From Baffinella frigidus (lineage: Eukaryota; Cryptophyceae; Cryptomonadales; Baffinellaceae), in contig MU646605.1 in the NCBI GenBank assembly GCA_026770585.1, positions 265,691 through 277,027 of the forward strand: a stretch of DNA of 11,337 nucleotides, given 5' to 3'. Made by a program: the position numbers and the translations under genes. The notes under the pieces were generated by a model. It was given only the letters and a program-made list of their open reading frames with translations, had not been told where the DNA came from and did no database searches. Positions 9,201-11,337 of the stretch are shown here, one piece after another (the stretch's first letter is position 1; the number at the start of each line of letters is the position of its first letter).

Positions 9201-11180
9201 ATAGTAAAGCAAGTGTGTAGTACATTTCATTGCCCAGATTCATTTGCGGAAATGATTATGCCGGATTAACACTCTACTTTGCTAGTGCGTGTCGCCCTTC
9301 CAGGGGAAGCGTTTCAATCAGTTGGCCAACCCCCCTTCCCTGTGTACGCGGGTAACCGGAAATCGGTACATATACTCAAATTCCCCGAGTCTTGATCCGA
9401 TGGATGTGTGATGTTTCCAGCTTTGACTTTCGAGCAAGCGCCATGCTCACACCGCCCTTTCCAAGTGAGAGGTTCATTGTGTCCCGCGATTGAAACACCC
9501 GACACTGCGATGTAACTCGTGCTTGAAACACCGTTGAGAAAGGTGCCCTCAACGAAGCAATCGGACGGTCGAGTGATTGCGCGGTGCGTTTGCAGATCGA
9601 GCTAGTAAAAGCGGCCGACACGAGGCACAGTAATGAGCACAATGGGCATGTGCGGTGCTGGCGCTGGTTGTTGCGTAGGGAAGGTGCGATCGTGTCGATG
9701 CGCAGGGCATGTGCGATCCTGGCGCTGGTTGTTGGTTGCAAAATCTAAAATACCTATCTCTGTGCAGATCGTGCTCGGAGGAACACTTCTTGCGTTCCGT
9801 GCCGAGGTGCTGCCCCATAACCTCGAACTTTTATGCACCATGCAATTTGCATTCATGCACTATGCAATTTGATTTATGCATCCTGAAATTTGCAGATTTA
9901 TGCACCATGCAAGTTGCAGCACTCATGCCACCTGGATATACCTGCATGAATGCACCATGGCCCTTGCAACGCGCGTGATCCTCGCCCCCCAAACCCCGAA
10001 CCCCGTACGCTCAAGACAGCCGGTTGCTGGGTGTCATTGTGCGTGCACATCTGACGAAGGATTGCGCTCGGGTAGGTGGGGCTACTGTCGCGGAACATAG
10101 TGGTGGAAGGGGACTACGACGCGCGGTTCTGCCCCCTCGCCGACCTCGCCGACGACGGCGTCACCCGCCTCTCGTACGCCCCGACACCCCTCCACGTATC
10201 TGCACGCCGGATGGATGCATACAGTGCTGCCATCCAACGAGGTTGGCAGCAGTGCAACCACGCTGCGCCATGGCAGATCAGGAATGCGGCACCCGCCGAC
10301 CTGTTGATCCGACCGGCTTGCGACCGCCGTGCAAGCCCCTAGCCCGCACCAGACAGCACCTCGTTAACGCGGTTGTTCAGCGGAGGTGGAACCCAGTGCT
10401 GATGACAGTTGTGGCGCGCAGGTGCAACCAGTTCGGGGCGCAGATCTTCCTCTCGTCGCCCGGGCACGAGAGCCTCGTCGGCCGCCTCAGTAACATGGAG
10501 ATCCGCAACGGTGGCCAGGTCAGCCTCGACGCCCTAATTCCGCCATCTACCTAATTCAGGCGTTCGCCCTATTGAATTACATACCGTCGCACCCTACGGG
10601 ATGTCGGAATTCGGTTGATGCCGGAATTAGGACGTCCGCGCTTAGTCGCGTCCTTGAGTATTGCCACTCTTCCTCGCGATTTACAATACACTATCACAAG
10701 AGGTCGACCACTGAGTTGGGCAACGTGTGGTGTGGTACACGCCAATGAGTTGGGCAGCGCGTGGTTTGGGGCATGCCGCCTGACGCTCGATGTGGTTGTG
10801 ATGGCAGGCGTTCCGGCTGGGGCGGTACGCGATCCACTGGCACATGATCGGCAACGTCAAGGTCTATCCTCCCCCTGCAGCCCCCCCCCATGTTATGTCA
10901 CTCGCGTTATCTATTCCCCAATTGTGCTGCGCTGATACGTCCGGTTGTCCCGCACGATGGCACGCGCCTGAGACGAAGGAGGTTGTTTGATACATCCTTG
11001 GACACACGCTCCCACACACTTGAAAAACGTTTTTTCGCCTGGATTGATGCGGTGCCCCGAAGGCCTCCTGGATCGCAGAACGTTGTGGTTGAAGCTCACG
11101 GTGTGGATGGCGGCACAGGAGTCGTTCCAGAAGAACTGTTCGATCCACCACTCGTGGAACCGCGGCGTTGCCATCCACGG
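191..11180 (+). CDS. Partial multi-exon gene: fibrocystin-L/PKHD1L1-like protein (discoidin, TIG, G8, beta-helix)
   Basis: This is one long gene model assembled from about 23 exons, open at both ends. Nearly all exons join in a compatible phase across introns ending in AG and starting in GT (one GC). Domains in order are a discoidin-like fold, two IPT/TIG domains, a carbohydrate-binding-like sandwich, a cysteine-rich segment, a second discoidin, a third TIG, a G8 domain and the beginning of a right-handed beta-helix. In the known family (PKHD1, PKHD1L1, CEMIP, TMEM2) these are large secreted or single-pass surface proteins, and G8 plus beta-helix is the diagnostic pair. By inference this protein works at the cell surface, in adhesion or glycan recognition; nothing in the sequence identifies a ligand or catalytic activity. 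No signal peptide or membrane segment lies inside the window. Family identity is firm; exact splice sites were read by eye and a few are uncertain. It could be two adjacent genes, but phase continuity argues against that. Confidence 0.87.
530..667 (+). CDS. Exon: middle of first discoidin-like domain
   Basis: It follows AAAG at 526-529 and ends GAG|GTGCTT, phase 0 at both ends (46 codons). It reads VQFGAKASAGTVRVRLGEGC, then an arginine- and tryptophan-containing loop and DMVAE. The A.V.VRLG pattern with a following Cys fits the core strands of a fucolectin/discoidin fold. A stop-free extension to 739 exists but enters non-coding-looking sequence. Confidence 0.7.
668..972 (+). other. Intron (305 nt)
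   Basis: Starts GTGCTT and ends CACCAG. It contains a C6-AA-G5 hairpin at 708-720 and otherwise no repeat or coding signal that I can support. It is flanked by AG|GT at both ends. Confidence 0.65.
973..1116 (+). CDS. Exon: end of first discoidin-like domain
   Basis: It follows CACCAG and reads VHLEDGARGRYLILELEG, then FEVRDVIAVAADD. GRYL.L.LEG followed by EVRDV is the typical closing hairpin of F5/8 type C-like domains (GRYVRI...L.L.EVEV). The chosen 3' end is GAG|GTTTCC in phase 0, matching the GAG| donor context of neighbours; a donor some codons earlier is possible. Confidence 0.7.
1117..1390 (+). other. Intron with antisense TIG fragment and GA-rich 3' end
   Basis: The intron runs from GTTTCC to ATATAG. 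It holds an antisense TIG-like fragment at 1147-1182 and a purine-rich GAGA tract at about 1345-1385, directly before the acceptor, where a pyrimidine tract is normally expected. Confidence 0.5.
1147..1182 (-). pseudogene. Antisense fragment of a TIG-domain exon
   Basis: Read on the minus strand this stretch gives FAGETLSLAGWG. The + strand exon at 1564-1599 gives FAGETLSLSGWG. The two 36-base segments agree at 32 positions, and three of the four differences are third-codon synonymous changes. No other exon-like sequence surrounds it on the minus strand, so I read it as a short inverted copy of a TIG exon left in the intron. Confidence 0.6.
1391..1467 (+). CDS. Probable exon: linker before TIG domains
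   Basis: After ATATAG the frame reads VNSHWELHESLVAMEHVTNG, then GIIFG. This looks like protein sequence, and its first codon joins the preceding exon in phase 0. It abuts the next exon, whose frame is offset by one base. Adding one G at the GGCAG/GTGAAT boundary would give IIFGRVNGVAS, so a base may be missing, or the true splice differs. A 29-nt intron at 1439-1467 would also restore phase but is far shorter than the others. Confidence 0.45.
1468..2433 (+). CDS. Exon: two IPT/TIG domains and start of a carbohydrate-binding-like sandwich
   Basis: This is a 322-codon exon ending GAG|GTGCCC. It opens VNGVASTCDGEWLC, a short cysteine linker typical before TIG repeats in PKHD1-like proteins. 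TIG 1 (about 1516-1785) has SPSAGFAGETLSLSGWGF and a closing NINCTLAPLAAGNYPITL. TIG 2 (about 1795-1980) has ISPDSIGFGGGLLVTISGFG and SSNYSQVTCTP. From about 2130 a different module begins: LEEVYLRFTGINAARGA, WLIHAEAADDSAPL, then a tryptophan-rich strand and VSVDLTPLLEE. That resembles the DNRLRE/CBM96-type extracellular sandwich of bacterial and algal surface proteins. The open frame extends upstream to 1336 only through GA-rich intron sequence. Confidence 0.9.
2434..2862 (+). repeat. Intron composed of telomere-like CCCTAAA/CCCTACA repeats
   Basis: From six bases after the donor (GTGCCC) to the acceptor (AAACCAG) the intron is a degenerate array of CCCTAAA, CCCTACA, CCCTGAA and CCCTTAA units. 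A run of near-perfect CCCTACA sits at about 2498-2580 and CCCTAAA at about 2746-2790; AATAAAC triplets lie at 2620-2640. The C-rich strand is the sense strand. The array is interstitial, with coding exons on both sides. Confidence 0.92.
2863..2975 (+). CDS. Exon: end of carbohydrate-binding-like sandwich
   Basis: It follows AAACCAG and reads VTQRDGWRAGNAITLILRGK, then GVNNWNNIRQGPFKQ. The GW..GN.I.L.L.G motif follows DLTPLLEE of the previous exon exactly as in DNRLRE-like modules. It ends CA|GTAAAC, leaving two bases that are completed to CAG (Gln) by the next exon. Confidence 0.88.
2976..3150 (+). repeat. Intron composed of degenerate CCCTAAA/CCCCAAA repeats
   Basis: This 175-nt intron begins GTAAACTC, itself one base from the repeat unit CTAAACCC, and ends AAACCAG. 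In between are only CCCTAAA, CCCTGAA and CCCCAAA variants. Confidence 0.9.
3151..4354 (+). CDS. Large exon: cysteine-rich segment and second discoidin domain
   Basis: About 401 codons, ending GAG|GTCAAC. The first residues (CHFLSSEAGAAFTPRL) close the preceding sandwich. A cysteine-rich part at about 3430-3640 has WCAGEAGTCVCPAG, GTSWSE, ECSAPSFEDPIFGTAKACYC. At 3650-3720 TWSAAREVCASHGMQLCGKDE resembles the W..A...C...G..LC..E module common in algal extracellular proteins (first Thr to Lys only is assured). From about 3970 a clear discoidin-like domain follows: FMAVDVAADTYWES, a short LSLGGGGARVHRVEIEW strand, HFTLEARASPSGNWTRI and WREVRVQMRR. Third-position GC is very high, which also opens long antisense frames. 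Discoidin domains usually bind glycans or lipids; the ligand here is unknown. Confidence 0.9.
4355..4536 (+). other. Intron (182 nt)
   Basis: GTCAAC donor to CTCCAG acceptor, flanked by AG|GT at both ends. Only a trace of CCCTCAAACCC-like sequence appears near its 5' end; I see no other structure. Confidence 0.7.
4537..4626 (+). CDS. Exon: lead-in to third TIG domain
   Basis: Thirty codons, phase 0 at both ends, from CTCCAG to ACG|GTAAAC. It reads VRIDGCALGKASTSEV, then EGLLTVTSALTPT. The closing ALTPT is the usual run-in to a TIG domain and continues directly into VTSVMPS of the next exon. Confidence 0.85.
4627..4873 (+). repeat. Intron composed of CCCTAAA repeats
   Basis: This 247-nt intron starts GTAAACCC and ends AAACCAG, and is nearly all telomere-like repeat. 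A perfect CCCTAAA run of about nine units lies at 4744-4815; the flanks are degenerate CCCTGAA, CCCTACA and CCCCAAA units. Confidence 0.92.
4874..4957 (+). CDS. Exon: first half of third TIG domain
   Basis: Twenty-eight codons, phase 0, from AAACCAG to TCG|GTCTTG. It reads VTSVMPSRGSTAGGTDITL and RGNFFGASS. This is the standard TIG opening: V..V.PS.G...GGT.I.L.G..F. Confidence 0.9.
4958..5219 (+). other. Intron (262 nt) with a 12-bp inverted repeat
   Basis: The intron runs from GTCTTG to CCGCAG. GTCTTGTCCT occurs twice (4958, 4991). ATCGAGTCAGCA at 5014-5025 is the exact inverse of TGCTGACTCGAT at 5129-5140, so the intron could fold. No coding signal is seen. Confidence 0.65.
5220..5404 (+). 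CDS. Exon: second half of third TIG domain
   Basis: It follows CCGCAG and reads VTVAFGAFDCAVSG, SEVVCKTSASGVLHGG, KHVVVSAAGYGDSVPGGNATF. The cysteine pair and the VVVSAAGY strand are typical of TIG domains. The end at TG|GTCCCG leaves two bases that become TGT (Cys) with the next exon. Confidence 0.85.
5405..5643 (+). other. Intron (239 nt) with GA microsatellite
   Basis: The intron runs from GTCCCG to CTCTAG. A purine-rich GAGA/GCGAGAGCG tract covers about 5521-5638, ending within a few bases of the acceptor, so there is no conventional pyrimidine tract. Confidence 0.7.
5644..5748 (+). CDS. Exon: linker between TIG and G8 domains
   Basis: After CTCTAG, the frame completes a Cys codon and reads DDQLARIYVTTETIQGTVLA, then PWVFAYEVHKN. 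The next exon needs two leftover bases. The donors GT|GTGGCG (5749) or CG|GTTGGT (5755) supply them, while the better-looking GTAAGA at 5738 would not. The 3' end is therefore tentative. Confidence 0.6.
5798..5915 (+). CDS. Exon: start of G8 domain
   Basis: It follows CATCAG and reads YVDTWSARTTWGGAAPPTG, then SWLDDPNCDDSVVIPEGQ, ending CAG|GTGCCT in phase 0. The TWS..TTWGG..PP...D.VVIP.GQ signature is the N-terminal half of the G8 domain, named for its eight glycines and found in PKHD1, CEMIP and TMEM2 proteins. Confidence 0.93.
5916..6236 (+). other. Intron (321 nt) with minisatellite
   Basis: GTGCCT to GTGCAG, flanked by CAG|GTG at both ends. The 5' part is rich in GTTG(C/T) words (about 5997-6065). 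The 3' part carries a 13-bp minisatellite. Confidence 0.75.
6120..6211 (+). repeat. 13-bp tandem repeat, about seven units
   Basis: Units such as GAGTCAAGCAGTT, GAGTGAAGCGGTT and GAGTGGAGCAGCT repeat head to tail with 13-base spacing, one unit having 14. It lies entirely in the intron, ending about 25 bases before the exon at 6237. Confidence 0.8.
6237..6287 (+). CDS. Micro-exon: G8 domain strand
   Basis: Seventeen codons in phase 0 from GTGCAG to CAG|GTACTC, reading VVLLDVSLPRFYLILIQ. This matches the G8 stretch after the VIP.GQ motif (V.LD.S.....L.I.G) and continues into GKLIFDRADI across the long AT-rich intron. Confidence 0.88.
6301..6876. mobile_element. MITE-like element with inverted-repeat arms
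   Basis: The 39 bases at 6315-6353 and 6824-6862 are inverse complements with one mismatch. Similarity extends outward about 14 bases with four mismatches, and inward to GTTGACTAAACTTTCC (6381-6396) against GGAGAGTTTAGTCAAC (6791-6806), 15 of 16. No transposase frame lies between the arms, so this looks like a non-autonomous DNA element. CCTATCCAT at the left edge (6295-6303) and CCTATTCAT at the right (6870-6878) are a weak candidate for a target duplication. The superfamily cannot be named from this. Confidence 0.75.
6474..6501. repeat. Two tandem 14-bp units inside the MITE-like element
   Basis: GATTCCATAAAACC occurs twice head to tail, and resembles GTTCATAAAACC in the left arm at 6331-6342. 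Confidence 0.8.
7165..7251 (+). CDS. Exon: G8 domain core
   Basis: Twenty-nine codons in phase 0 from AACACAG. It reads GKLIFDRADISIGASYLLL, then QGGTLQIGTE. The GG.L.IGTE motif is a hallmark of G8. It ends GAG|GCAATT, which requires a GC-AG intron; the next exon continues AEPFMQQ, exactly the family pattern IGTE..PF. Confidence 0.9.
7252..7575 (+). other. GC-AG intron (324 nt) with CT microsatellite
   Basis: The donor is GCAATT and the acceptor TGGCAG; no GT donor nearby gives the right frame. CACCGAGGCAA at 7245-7255, spanning the donor, is repeated at 7296-7306. A CT-rich microsatellite at about 7495-7566 precedes the acceptor and can serve as its pyrimidine tract. A stop-free stretch to 7496 does not resemble the family. 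Confidence 0.75.
7576..7626 (+). CDS. Micro-exon: G8 domain
   Basis: Seventeen codons, phase 0, from GGCAG to AAG|GTTCAA, reading AEPFMQQAHITLFGHPK. PF...A.I.LFG is the conserved G8 strand before the lysine-containing loop. Confidence 0.9.
7627..7955 (+). repeat. Intron (329 nt) with CCCCTAA telomere-like array
   Basis: GTTCAA to CCGCAG. From about 7750 to 7948 it is made of CCCCTAA, CCCTAA and CCCCCAA units with the C-rich strand sense, reaching the acceptor. The first 120 bases are non-repetitive. Confidence 0.85.
7956..8033 (+). CDS. Exon: end of G8 core
   Basis: Twenty-six codons, phase 0, reading SIDLPVFGAKVIACYE, then CTLDMHGAPQ. LP.FGAK.I....G.LD.HG is one of the strongest conserved blocks of the fibrocystin-L/CEMIP family. 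It ends CAG|GTCCCC. Confidence 0.92.
8034..8276 (+). other. Intron (243 nt)
   Basis: GTCCCC to CCTCAG, flanked by CAG|GT at both ends. ATATCTCAGA at about 8084-8093 and TCTGAGATAG at about 8179-8188 form weak inverted arms. A consensus-like donor, GCAG|GTAAGC at 8228-8236, has no matching exon. Confidence 0.7.
8277..8313 (+). CDS. Micro-exon: VAWTQLAQTSKP
   Basis: This 37-nt exon reads VAWTQLAQTSKP plus one base. WT.L..T follows LD.HG in the family. The leftover G joins GC of the next exon to make Gly. Confidence 0.85.
8314..8681 (+). other. Intron (368 nt) with short direct repeats
   Basis: GTCCGC to ACCCAG. It carries a perfect 21-bp duplication at 8354-8374 and 8379-8399, TAGAAGGTGCTG twice (about 8444 and 8464), and GGTGCTTGGTG-type repeats at about 8586-8632. 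No coding signal is seen. Confidence 0.75.
8354..8399 (+). repeat. Perfect 21-bp direct repeat, period 25
   Basis: ACCTTGGGTCAAATCCTCGGT occurs twice with four bases between copies (the last base completes a 21-mer). Two copies only, so not a CRISPR-like array. Confidence 0.85.
8682..8785 (+). CDS. Exon: strand after G8, ATTDF motif
   Basis: It reads GDTSIKLLQAVTWPIGSK, then IVIATTDFESPQSSHSE, and ends GAG|GTTGCC in phase 0. The I.L...V.WP.G..IVIATTDF...Q..E sequence is typical of the region linking G8 to the beta-helix in this family. Confidence 0.92.
8786..8995 (+). other. Intron (210 nt)
   Basis: GTTGCC to GCGCAG. I see no repeat or alternative coding signal that I can support. Confidence 0.7.
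8996..9145 (+). CDS. Exon: linker into beta-helix region
   Basis: Fifty codons in phase 0, reading ISEVEAISESGTRVHVKDTR, then VCHEYTNSG and LTYPHLGEE, ending GAG|GTCAAT. It continues as VGLLSRNIVVEG after the next intron, matching the family pattern EV.LLSRNI.+.G. A stop-free extension to 9193 is intronic. Confidence 0.88.
9644..9734 (+). repeat. Direct repeat, 30 bp, period 61
   Basis: GGGCATGTGCGGTGCTGGCG at 9644 and GGGCATGTGCGATCCTGGCG at 9705 both continue CTGGTTGTTG; about 27 of 30 bases agree. Confidence 0.8.
9830..9966 (+). repeat. Diverged tandem repeat of ATGCACCATGCAATTTGCA-type units
   Basis: Related units with ATGCACCATGCAATTTGC, ATGCACTATGCAATTTG, ATGCATCCTGAAATTTGC and ATGCACCATGCAAGTTGC follow one another at roughly 20-30-base spacing; the last recognisable unit, ATGCACCATGGCCCTTGC, is near 9950. 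Confidence 0.75.
10076..10195 (+). CDS. Exon: beta-helix entry, LLSRNIVVEGD motif
   Basis: Forty codons in phase 0 from GGGTAG, reading VGLLSRNIVVEGDYDARFC, then DDGVTRLSYAPTPLH. LLSRN+.+.G is a strongly conserved block of PKHD1L1/CEMIP proteins, directly preceding the parallel beta-helix. It ends CAC|GTATCT, one of the few donors here not preceded by G. Confidence 0.9.
10196..10431 (+). other. Intron (236 nt)
   Basis: GTATCT to CAACCAG. I see no notable repeat beyond a small CTTGC...GCAAG hairpin near 10317-10336. Confidence 0.65.
10432..10518 (+). CDS. Exon: beta-helix strand, FGAQI...GGQ
   Basis: Twenty-nine codons, phase 0, reading FGAQIFLSSPGHESLVGR, then LSNMEIRNGGQ, ending CAG|GTCAGC. 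(Y/F)GA.I....G.....+..N.E..N.GQ is the expected family block. The acceptor is placed at CAACCAG|TTC because the alternative at 10421 would shift the frame. Confidence 0.9.
10519..10807 (+). other. Intron (289 nt) with foldback
   Basis: GTCAGC to TGGCAG. It holds the foldback at 10528-10636 and a 24-bp direct duplication at 10712-10735/10746-10769 (TGAGTTGGGCA-type, about 21 of 24 bases). Confidence 0.75.
10528..10636. repeat. Foldback element with 24-bp arms
   Basis: GACGCCCTAATTCCGCCATC plus TACC at 10528-10551 matches the inverse complement of 10613-10636 at 21 of 24 positions, with a 61-base loop. TAATTC and GAATTA inside the loop form a smaller nested pair. It starts nine bases after the splice donor. 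Confidence 0.75.
10808..10861 (+). CDS. Exon: GRYAIHWHMIGN motif
   Basis: Eighteen codons, phase 0, from TGGCAG to AAG|GTCTAT, reading AFRLGRYAIHWHMIGNVK. GQ followed by A..LGRY.IH.H.IG is the most diagnostic block of the family's beta-helix; the histidines are conserved but I do not assign a catalytic role. Confidence 0.95.
10862..11118 (+). other. Intron (257 nt)
   Basis: GTCTAT to GCACAG. The 5' end has a C-rich run at about 10870-10890. No coding or repeat signal I can support. Confidence 0.65.
11119..11180 (+). CDS. Exon: SIHHSWNRGVAIHG motif, gene continues beyond window
   Basis: It follows GCACAG and reads ESFQKNCSIHHSWNRGVAIHG, completing the last Gly only with the next exon (GG|GTACCC). 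Family members have SYVR.C.IHHTFNR.V.IHG at this point. The gene carries on to the right of the window. Confidence 0.92.
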
Positions 11181-11241
11181 GTACCCCCCGCGCCTCCTTC
11201 TGTCTGCCTTCCTGTCTGCTTCACTGCCTGTCTTCCTGTCT

Positions 11242-11337
<96 letters not shown>
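11181..11337 (+). repeat. Intron start and (CCTG)n microsatellite
   Basis: After the donor GTACCC the sequence becomes CTGTCTGCCTTCCTGT-like and then a perfect CCTG tetranucleotide run from about 11243 to the window edge, close to 24 units. The array is cut by the window, so its true length is unknown. Confidence 0.93.

Larger units (their letters stand above)
9146..10075 (+). other. Longest intron (930 nt)
   Basis: GTCAAT to GGGTAG. It includes a perfect 14-bp palindrome CATTTAATTAAATG (9179-9192), two copies of a 30-bp segment 61 bases apart (9644, 9705), a diverged ATGCACCATGCAATTTGCA-type repeat (about 9830-9966) and a short CCCCAAACCCCGAACCCC patch (about 9986-10005). Small open frames inside it look spurious. 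Confidence 0.75.

Noticed and set aside
10024-10554. 176-residue + strand open frame
   Set aside because: It overlaps two real exons in the wrong frame and reads through introns; composition is arginine-rich with no domain.
1-11337. tRNA, rRNA or other structural RNA genes
   Set aside because: I saw no recognisable clover-leaf boxes or rRNA core sequences on either strand; a covariance-model scan would be decisive.

Overview
The window reads as a piece of a GC-rich nuclear genome from a unicellular eukaryote, most likely a free-living microalga or related protist. The evidence is dense GT-AG introns, short protein-matching exons with strong G/C third positions, and introns filled with plant-type telomere-like repeats (CCCTAAA = TTTAGGG on the other strand). 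I see no prokaryotic operon, rRNA or tRNA. TTTAGGG-type repeats fit green algae, dinoflagellates and chromerids. The strong G after the 3' splice AG (17 of 21 acceptors) is a trait described for dinoflagellates, but 21 of 22 donors here are GT, so the lineage stays open.

All convincing coding sequence is on the + strand and joins in frame into one large gene that runs off both ends of the window. It is a fibrocystin/PKHD1L1-like extracellular protein of the G8-domain family. I could place about 23 exons giving roughly 1,390 residues. The order is: a discoidin (F5/8 type C)-like domain split over three small exons (191-1116); a linker and two IPT/TIG domains followed by the start of a carbohydrate-binding-like beta-sandwich (1468-2433, finished in 2863-2975 and the start of 3151-4354); a cysteine-rich segment and a second discoidin-like domain (3151-4354); a further TIG domain (4537-5404); a linker exon (5644-5748); a G8 domain in seven or eight small exons (5798-8785); and the start of the right-handed beta-helix region with its GRYxIHWHxIGN and SIHHSWNRGVAIHG motifs (8996-11180). 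No signal peptide or membrane anchor is visible because both gene ends are missing.

The introns are the unusual part. Three of them (2434-2862, 2976-3150, 4627-4873) are degenerate CCCTAAA/CCCTACA arrays almost from splice site to splice site, always with the C-rich strand as the sense strand; 7627-7955 and 7114-7164 carry the CCCCTAA form. About half of all introns are flanked by the same short AG|GT at both splice sites, and one GC-AG intron is flanked by AG|GC on both sides, the pattern expected if introns arise by insertion with a short target duplication. Other introns hold an AT-rich 0.58-kb element with near-perfect 39-bp inverted arms inside the G8 region, a 24-bp-arm foldback, several minisatellites, GA- and CT-rich microsatellites next to acceptors, a (CCTG)n run at the right edge, and an antisense copy of a TIG motif whose differences are mostly synonymous.

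Two junctions are unresolved: 1467/1468, where adjacent coding frames differ by one base, and the 5737-5798 junction, where two donors could keep the frame.
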